Below, piece after piece: positions 6,047 to 10,212 of a stretch of 10,212 nt of DNA (positions are counted from its first letter, which is position 1; the number at the start of each line of letters is the position of its first letter). A program made the position numbers and the translations under genes. The notes under the pieces were generated by a model, which was not told where the DNA came from, did not search any database, and saw only the letters and a list, made by a program, of their open reading frames with translations. The stretch comes from Terrimesophilobacter sp036565765. GTDB taxonomy: Bacteria; Actinomycetota; Actinomycetes; Actinomycetales; Microbacteriaceae. The stretch lies in the NCBI RefSeq assembly GCF_036565765.1, contig NZ_DATCXP010000028.1. The stretch is one strand, 5' to 3'.

Positions 6047-6065
6047 GCGATCGCGTAGCGATTGC
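6047..6065. terminator. Weak candidate terminator hairpin after pckG
   Basis: GCGATCGC (6047-6054) and GCGATTGC (6058-6065) can form an 8-bp stem with one G-U type pair around a GTA loop. It lies 37 nt beyond the pckG stop codon. There is no T-tract, so its role is uncertain. Confidence 0.3.
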
Positions 6066-6101
6066 GCGACCCCAGCGCCGACCGAGCCTGCGAGGGAGGT
6101 T

Positions 6102-7967
6102 CTACCCCTTGCTCAGCCGCTCCCGGATGTCCGCGAGCTGTCGCGGGAGGGCGGCCGGCAGCCGGCTCCCAAAGGTGCCGAAGAACTTCTCGGTGCCCTC
6201 GAGCTCGTTAAGCCACGCGTCGTGGTCGATCGCGAACAGTTCGTCCCAGTCCTCGTCGGTGACCTCGAGCCCGGAGCGCTCGATGCCGCCGGGAGTCGGA
6301 ACGAGACCGAGCGGGCTGTCCTTCGCCGGAACCTGCGCATCGACACGATCCAGGATCCAGGCCAGAACGCGAGAGTTCTCGGCGAACCCGGGCCACAGGA
6401 AGCGCCCGTCTCCGCCCTTGCGGAACCAGTTCACCTGGAAGATGCGCGGAACCACGGCGTTCTTGCGGAGGGATTCGCCCATGCGCAGCCAGTGGGACCA
6501 GTGATCGGCCATGTTGTAGCCGCAGAAGGGCATCATCGCGAACGGGTCGCGGCGCAGCTCGCCGACGGTGCCTTCCGCCGCAGCGGTGCGCTCGGAGGAG
6601 ATCGTCGCCCCCATGTACACCCCGTGCTCCCAGTCCCTGGCCTCGACGACGAGCGGAACGTTGTGGGCCCTGCGGCCGCCGAAGATGATCGCGTCGAGCA
6701 CGACGCCGTTCGGGTCATCCCAGGTGTCGGCGATCGACGGCGCCTGGCGTGCGGCGACCGTGAACCGGGAGTTCGGGTGGGCGGCCGGCGTGCCGGATGC
6801 CGGAGACCAGTCGTTCCCCTGCCAGTCGATCAGGTGGTCTGGCGCCTTGTCGGTGAGGCCCTCCCACCAGACGTCACCGTCGTCGCGCAGGGCGACGTTC
6901 GTGAAGATCGTGTTGCCCCAGATCGTGTCGACCGCCGTGGCATTCGTGGTCGGGCTGGTGCCGGGCGCGACGCCGAAGAAGCCGGCCTCTGGATTGATCG
7001 CGCGGAGCCGGCCATCCGGCCCAGGGCGCAGCCAGGCGATGTCGTCGCCGATCGTCTCGACTTTCCAGCCCGGGATCGACGGCCTCAGCATCGCAAGGTT
7101 CGTCTTGCCGCAGGCGGATGGGAATGCCGCTGCGACGTGGAACACCCGTCCGCGCGGGTTCGTCACCTTGAGGATGAGCATGTGCTCGGCGAGCCAGCCC
7201 TCGTCGCGCGCCATGACCGAGGCGATGCGCAGCGCGAAGGATTTCTTCGCGAGCAGGGCGTTCCCGCCGTAGGCGGAACCGAACGACCAGATCTCGCGGG
7301 TCTCCGGGAAGTGACTGATGTACTTCGTCTCGTTCGACGGCCAGGCGACATCCGCGGCGCCGTCGAGCAAGGGGGCGCCGACGCTGTGGACAGCGGGCAC
7401 CCAGGGCGTCTTCGGCCCGATCTGGTCGAGCGCCTGGGCGCCCATCCGCGTCATGATGGCCGTGCTCACGACGACGTAGGGGGAGTCGGTGACCTGCACG
7501 CCGAGCTTCGCGAACGGGCTGCCGATCGGCCCCATCGAGAACGGGATGACGTACATCGTGCGCCCGCGCATGCTCCCGTCGAACAGTCCCTTCAACGTCT
7601 TGCGCATCTCTTTGGGGTCGCGCCAGTTGTTCGTCGGGCCGGCTTCGTCGGGGTCGATCGAGCAGATGAAGGTGCGCGCCTCGACGCGAGCGACATCCTT
7701 CGGGTCGCTCCTGGCAAGGAAGCTGTACGGGCGGAAGTCGGGGTTCAGGCGGATGAGAGTTCCATCCTCAACCATCTTGTGGGTGAGTTCGTCGAATTCG
7801 TGCGCGGTGCCATCGCACCAGACGACGTTGTCCGGTTTCGTGAGTGCCGCGATCTGTTCGACCCACTTCACGACGGAGTGCGGGGCGTTCGCCGGTGTCC
7901 CGGTGCCGGCGTGCGTTTCCTGCGCGGTCGTCGCCTGATCGGTGCGGTGCGGTGCGGTGAGCGTCAT
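6102..7967 (-). CDS. pckG: Phosphoenolpyruvate carboxykinase (GTP)
   Basis: The enzyme converts oxaloacetate and GTP to PEP, CO2 and GDP, the entry step of gluconeogenesis from TCA intermediates; it is cytosolic and Mn-dependent. The 621-residue length is normal for the GTP form. Seen: RTMYVIPFSMGPIGSP (136-151); HFPETREIWSFGSAYGGNAL with the following LAKK (219-242), which holds the signature and a metal-binding Lys; His262 in EHMLIL; the P-loop FPSACGKTN (282-290) with reactive Cys286; and the kinase-2-type IGDDIAW (306-312). Nucleotide-binding residues follow in the WGNTIFTN region. The ATG at 7967 has AAGGAG 6 nt upstream; a longer in-frame reading to 8108 would run through the divergent promoter region into ramB and is rejected. 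The gene diverges from a RamB-like regulator with 109 bp between the starts, suggesting control by carbon source. Confidence 0.97.
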   Translation of the reverse strand: MTLTAPHRTDQATTAQETHAGTGTPANAPHSVVKWVEQIAALTKPDNVVWCDGTAHEFDELTHKMVEDGTLIRLNPDFRPYSFLARSDPKDVARVEARTFICSIDPDEAGPTNNWRDPKEMRKTLKGLFDGSMRGRTMYVIPFSMGPIGSPFAKLGVQVTDSPYVVVSTAIMTRMGAQALDQIGPKTPWVPAVHSVGAPLLDGAADVAWPSNETKYISHFPETREIWSFGSAYGGNALLAKKSFALRIASVMARDEGWLAEHMLILKVTNPRGRVFHVAAAFPSACGKTNLAMLRPSIPGWKVETIGDDIAWLRPGPDGRLRAINPEAGFFGVAPGTSPTTNATAVDTIWGNTIFTNVALRDDGDVWWEGLTDKAPDHLIDWQGNDWSPASGTPAAHPNSRFTVAARQAPSIADTWDDPNGVVLDAIIFGGRRAHNVPLVVEARDWEHGVYMGATISSERTAAAEGTVGELRRDPFAMMPFCGYNMADHWSHWLRMGESLRKNAVVPRIFQVNWFRKGGDGRFLWPGFAENSRVLAWILDRVDAQVPAKDSPLGLVPTPGGIERSGLEVTDEDWDELFAIDHDAWLNELEGTEKFFGTFGSRLPAALPRQLADIRERLSKG

Positions 7968-7973
7968 GGCCGT

Positions 7974-7979
7974 CTCCTT
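7974..7979 (-). promoter_or_regulatory. Ribosome binding site of pckG
   Basis: AAGGAG on the minus strand lies 6 nt before the ATG at 7967. It fixes the start of pckG against the longer in-frame reading. Confidence 0.8.
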
Positions 7980-8018
7980 GAGAAAATCGGTTCTGGTTCC
8001 ATGGTGCGCGCTTGAGCC

Positions 8019-8031
8019 GATATTTTGCGAA
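8019..8031. promoter_or_regulatory. Candidate RamB operator
   Basis: GATATTTTGCGAA matches 9 of 13 positions of the RamB box as I recall it from Corynebacterium glutamicum (AA/GAACTTTGCAAA). The core TTTGCGAA is close to the TTTGCAAA palindrome associated with mycobacterial RamB/PrpR. It lies between the divergent pckG and ramB starts, where an autoregulated acetate-metabolism regulator would be expected to bind. Confidence 0.45.
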
Positions 8032-8076
8032 GAAAGTGGTGGAAAGAACACCCGATCTTTCACTATGGTGGATTTC

Positions 8077-9507
8077 ATGACCGATCTCATGACTCTCGGC
8101 CAGCGCATCCGCCACTACCGGACCGACGCGGGGCTGACCCTCGACCAGCTCGGCGTCGCCGTGGGGATCGCCGGCAGCCAACTCTCACTGATGGAGAACG
8201 GCCGCAGGGAGCCGAGGCTCTCGCTGCTGCAATCCATCTCCTCGACGCTCGGTGTCGAGGTGTCCAACCTCCTCGATCCGGAGCCTCCCTCTCCCCGCGC
8301 CGCCATGGAGATCGAGCTCGAGCGGATGCAGCGCAGCGCCGTGTACGCGGGGCTCGGCCTTCCCACCATCCGGGCGAGCCGGACGATGCCGGATGAGACA
8401 CTCGCGGCGCTCGTCGGCCTCCACCATGAGCTCGCACGGCGTGCCCGGGAAGCCATCGCGACCCCGGAGGAGGCGCGTCGCGCGAACACCGAGCTCCGGC
8501 AGTACATGCGCACGCAGGACAACTATGTGCCCGAGATCGAGGAGCTCGCGCAGGAGCAGTTGCGGCTCGTCGGGCACTCGACCGGTGCGCTCACCCACCG
8601 CTCGGTGAGCCTCATGGCGAAGCGGCTCGGGTTCGAACTCATCTTCGTCGCCGACCTCCCGCACTCCACACGCTCGGTCACCGACCTGGAGAACGGCCGG
8701 ATCTACCTGCCGCCCGCCTCCATCCCCGGAGGGCACGGACTGCGCTCGATGGCACTCCAGGCGCTCGCCCACCGGCTGCTCGGCCACCACGAGCCCGCCA
8801 GCTACGCGGAGTTCCTGAAGCAGCGCCTCGAGATCAATTACTTCGCCGCAGCGTGTCTGATGCCGTTACGGCAATCCGTCGACTTCCTGAAAGCCGCGAA
8901 GTCGGAGCGGAACCTCGCGATCGAGGACTTCCGGGACGCGTTCGGCGTCACCCACGAAGCGGCGGCGCTGCGGTTCACGAACCTCGCAACGAGCCACCTC
9001 GACATGACCGTGCACTTCCTGCGCGTCGGTGAGGACGGTGCGCTGTACAAGGGCTACGAGAACGACGGACTGCGGCTCCCGACCGACGTGACCGGCGCGA
9101 CGGAGGGCCAGATCGTCTGCCGTCACTGGAGCGCGCGGCTCGCCTTCGAGCGCACCAACCGCACGACGGAGTTCTACCAGTACACCGACACGCCGGTCGG
9201 GACCTACTGGTGCTCGACGCAGATCGGCACGTCCTCGGCCGAGGAATTCTCGATCACGTTCGGCGTGCCGTTCAACGACGCCAAGTGGTTCCGCGGTCGC
9301 GAGACCACGAACCGGCAGACCTCGAAGTGCCCGGATGCGAACTGCTGCCGCCGTCCGGCGGGCGAGCTGGCCGGACGCTGGTCCCACAAGGCGTGGGCGA
9401 GCGCGAAGCTGCACGCGCACATCCTGTCGCCGCTGCCTTCCGGCACGTTCCCCGGCGTGGACGACACCGAGCTCTACGACTTCCTGGATTCCCACTCCGG
9501 CAGTTAA
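8077..9507 (+). CDS. ramB: RamB/PrpR-like XRE-family regulator of acetate/propionate metabolism
   Basis: This is a DNA-binding regulator of the RamB/PrpR type, which in Corynebacterium and Mycobacterium controls glyoxylate-cycle, acetate and propionate genes in response to acyl-CoA status. The 476-residue length is typical. Seen: an N-terminal Cro/CI helix-turn-helix (about 8-67, LGQRIRHYRTDAGLTLDQLG and SQLSLMENGRREP); an IrrE/ImmA-like middle domain with ALQALAHRLLGHHEP (226-240), where the HExxH zinc-protease motif is degraded to QALAH; and a C-terminal acyl-CoA-sensing type domain (about 290-455) with Cys348, Cys379, Cys418, Cys423 and Cys424. The start at 8077 has GGTGG at 5-nt spacing; ATGs at 8065 and 8089 are in frame and cannot be excluded. 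Assignment to RamB rather than to the paralogue PrpR rests on the pckG neighbour and is less sure than the family. Confidence 0.85.
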   Translation: MTDLMTLGQRIRHYRTDAGLTLDQLGVAVGIAGSQLSLMENGRREPRLSLLQSISSTLGVEVSNLLDPEPPSPRAAMEIELERMQRSAVYAGLGLPTIRASRTMPDETLAALVGLHHELARRAREAIATPEEARRANTELRQYMRTQDNYVPEIEELAQEQLRLVGHSTGALTHRSVSLMAKRLGFELIFVADLPHSTRSVTDLENGRIYLPPASIPGGHGLRSMALQALAHRLLGHHEPASYAEFLKQRLEINYFAAACLMPLRQSVDFLKAAKSERNLAIEDFRDAFGVTHEAAALRFTNLATSHLDMTVHFLRVGEDGALYKGYENDGLRLPTDVTGATEGQIVCRHWSARLAFERTNRTTEFYQYTDTPVGTYWCSTQIGTSSAEEFSITFGVPFNDAKWFRGRETTNRQTSKCPDANCCRRPAGELAGRWSHKAWASAKLHAHILSPLPSGTFPGVDDTELYDFLDSHSGS

Positions 9508-9528
9508 CGTCCAATGTCTCCGGTCGAG

Positions 9529-9553
9529 CCTGCCGAGACCTACCCACGGCAGG
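9529..9553 (+). terminator. Hairpin just after ramB, possible terminator
   Basis: CCTGCCG (9529-9535) and CGGCAGG (9547-9553) form a 7-bp stem around an 11-nt loop, starting 22 nt after the ramB stop codon. No T-run follows, so termination is only a possibility. Confidence 0.35.
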
Positions 9554-9560
9554 TCAACAC

Positions 9561-9692
9561 CCGCCGGCGGGGAGTGTTGATCCTCCGCTCGAACATTGAG
9601 TTTCTGGGCCGGCCGCTCCGCGACGCGAAGCGTCGCTCCGGACCGGCCAGAAACTCAAAACTCACTCACAGATCAACACGCCCCGCCGTCGG
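9561..9692. repeat. 132-nt concentric imperfect palindrome
   Basis: Three nested inverted repeats share one centre near 9627. The outer 22-nt arms are 9561-9582 and 9671-9692, with 20 of 22 positions complementary and core CGGCGGGG[A/C]GTGTTGATC. The middle arms are TTGAGTTTCTGG (9596-9607) and CCAGAAACTCAA (9647-9658), perfect over 12 bp. The inner arms are GCGACGC (9620-9626) and GCGTCGC (9630-9636) around a GAA loop. It could be a small mobile-like element (MITE), a structured RNA or a recombination site. No transposase is present and no target duplication is evident. Confidence 0.8.
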
Positions 9693-9725
9693 CCCGATGT
9701 CGACGTTCCCCGAGGGGCTGCCGTA

Positions 9726-9778
9726 ACCGCTCCCTGAGCTTTGGTGCCGTGGGTGTTCGTTCCCTACCGCTCCCTGAG
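9726..9778 (+). repeat. Direct repeat ACCGCTCCCTGAG, two copies
   Basis: Exact 13-nt copies lie at 9726-9738 and 9766-9778, 40 nt apart. The second copy leads into the REP-like hairpin at 9772-9804. The first lacks the partner arm, so it may be a truncated copy of the same element. Confidence 0.75.
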
Positions 9779-9804
9779 GCGCGAGCGGAGCGAGCCTCGA
9801 AGGG
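9772..9804. repeat. REP-like palindrome
   Basis: CCCTGAGGC (9772-9780) pairs with GCCTCGAAGGG (9794-9804), leaving a 2-nt bulge, around a 13-nt GC-rich middle (GCGAGCGGAGCGA). The form CCCTGAG, then GCGAGCGGAGCGA, then CGAAGGG resembles repetitive extragenic palindromes common in Microbacteriaceae, as I recall them. It may serve as a bidirectional 3'-end structure for the convergent genes. Confidence 0.6.
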
Positions 9805-9837
9805 TGCACCCGGAGGCCTGTTCTCCCCTCGATAGCC

Positions 9838-10212
9838 TCAGCGAGCGGTCCTTGCGAAGTGCCGCGCAGCCTCGCGGCCGGCCTCCTCGAGCGCGGGGAT
9901 CGGGTTCGACATGGCGCGTTCGGGAGAGCCGGCCAGGTCCGCAAGCGCAACCGCCCAGGTTTCGGTGTCGACGGCGACCTGTCCGGCCACGACGCCGACC
10001 GGAGTGCCGTGCCGCCTGGCGAGCCCCAGGAGCTCGCCGACGACCTTCCCGGTGGAGGAGGTCGCGTCGAAACGGCCCTCACCGGTGAGGACGACATCCG
10101 CGCCCTTCAGGGCCTCGCTGAGCCCGCTGAGTGCCGAGATGTAGCGGGCGCCCGGCTCGATCGCCGCGCCCCAGGCGGCCGCGAATCCGTAGGCCGTTCC
10201 TCCGGCTGCGCC
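9838..10212 (-). CDS. Glycerate 2-kinase, C-terminal part (cut by the window edge)
   Basis: Glycerate kinases of this family (GarK/GlxK, type II glycerate kinase fold) phosphorylate D-glycerate with ATP to feed it into glycolysis or gluconeogenesis. Only the last 124 residues are visible; the 5' part lies beyond 10212. The visible sequence begins GAAGGTAYGFAAAWGA, a glycine-rich signature of the family, and continues with ADVVLTGEGRFDATSSTGKVV (38-58), the most conserved block near the active site. TPVGVVAGQV (70-79) is a typical strand near the C-terminus. The protein ends EAAGREAARHFARTAR-like at TGA 9838-9840, a normal end for the family. It converges with ramB. Whether garK or glxK is the right symbol cannot be decided from the fragment. 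Confidence 0.9.
   Translation of the reverse strand, partial: GAAGGTAYGFAAAWGAAIEPGARYISALSGLSEALKGADVVLTGEGRFDATSSTGKVVGELLGLARRHGTPVGVVAGQVAVDTETWAVALADLAGSPERAMSNPIPALEEAGREAARHFARTAR

Larger units (their letters stand above)
7968..8076. promoter_or_regulatory. Divergent pckG / ramB promoter region
   Basis: This 109-bp AT-richer stretch must hold both promoters. It contains the RamB-box-like site at 8019-8031 and a small inverted repeat GAAAG (8042-8046) / CTTTC (8057-8061) with a 10-nt gap. TATGGT at 8064-8069 could be a -10 element for ramB that would place the transcript start at the ATG at 8077 (leaderless), but no matching -35 is seen. No convincing -35/-10 pair for pckG was recognised. 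Confidence 0.6.
9508..9837. other. 330-nt convergent intergenic region rich in palindromes
   Basis: This lies between the 3' ends of ramB and the glycerate kinase gene. No credible coding sequence is seen; the short open frames crossing it are created by repeats. It holds a hairpin with 7-bp arms (9529-9535 and 9547-9553), a 132-nt concentric palindrome (9561-9692), two direct repeats of ACCGCTCCCTGAG and a REP-like hairpin (9772-9804). Some of these may act as terminators for the convergent genes, although none has a T-tract. Confidence 0.7.

Noticed and set aside
6024..8015. Very long plus-strand open frame (over 600 codons) antisense to pckG
   Set aside because: High-GC antisense shadow: the minus-strand frame encodes an unmistakable PEP carboxykinase with all motifs, while this one has no recognisable domain.
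7968..8108. 47-residue N-terminal extension of PEP carboxykinase
   Set aside because: It would cover the divergent promoter region and the start of ramB; the ATG at 7967 has a good AAGGAG at 6-nt spacing.
9666..10097. Minus-strand open frame with an ATG overlapping the glycerate kinase fragment
   Set aside because: Frame-shifted shadow; the neighbouring frame carries the clear GAAGG and TGEGRFD glycerate kinase motifs.

Overview
The window is high-GC DNA with strong G/C preference at third codon positions, abundant GTG/TTG starts and a GTP-type PEP carboxykinase beside a RamB-type regulator. This points to an actinobacterium. The gene set and the REP-like palindromes look like Microbacteriaceae, but that family placement is an inference from general familiarity. 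No rRNA, tRNA, CRISPR array, insertion sequence or phage gene was seen. Nine genes can be supported, and all except ramB lie on the minus strand.

Layout, left to right. Positions 1-235 are a repeat- and hairpin-rich non-coding block bounded by two identical 31-nt copies; the first may be the 3' tip of a plus-strand gene. Positions 236-3336 hold three closely spaced minus-strand genes, transcribed in this order: an arginase/agmatinase-family protein, a crotonase-family enoyl-CoA hydratase/isomerase, and a lipoamide-dehydrogenase-like flavoprotein disulfide oxidoreductase. A 15-bp-stem hairpin separates this group from a PspA/IM30 envelope-stress gene (3515-4258). The 324-nt gap beyond pspA holds a glycine/serine-rich tail that looks like the remnant of a TPM-domain gene. 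Next come a membrane-anchored putative anti-sigma protein (4583-5368) and the ECF/SigE-family sigma factor that overlaps it (5358-5909). pckG (6102-7967) and a RamB/PrpR-like regulator (8077-9507) diverge from a 109-bp intergenic region. A 330-nt palindrome-rich convergent gap then leads to the C-terminal part of a glycerate 2-kinase cut by the window edge.

How the genes work together. pckG, ramB and the glycerate kinase all touch the PEP/pyruvate/acetate node of central metabolism, and a RamB-box-like site between pckG and ramB suggests direct control and autoregulation. The sigma factor, its membrane partner and PspA form a plausible cell-envelope stress cluster, though nothing in the sequence proves a regulatory link to pspA. 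The arginase-crotonase-oxidoreductase trio has operon-like spacing but no obvious common pathway.

I did not find a clear new multi-gene system. The least explained parts are the two structured non-coding blocks (1-235 and 9529-9804). Three enzyme-family proteins also carry substitutions at key sites: the arginase homologue has Cys at the first metal-ligand position, the oxidoreductase has Tyr in place of the catalytic His, and the RamB homologue has a dead HExxH motif plus a cysteine cluster.
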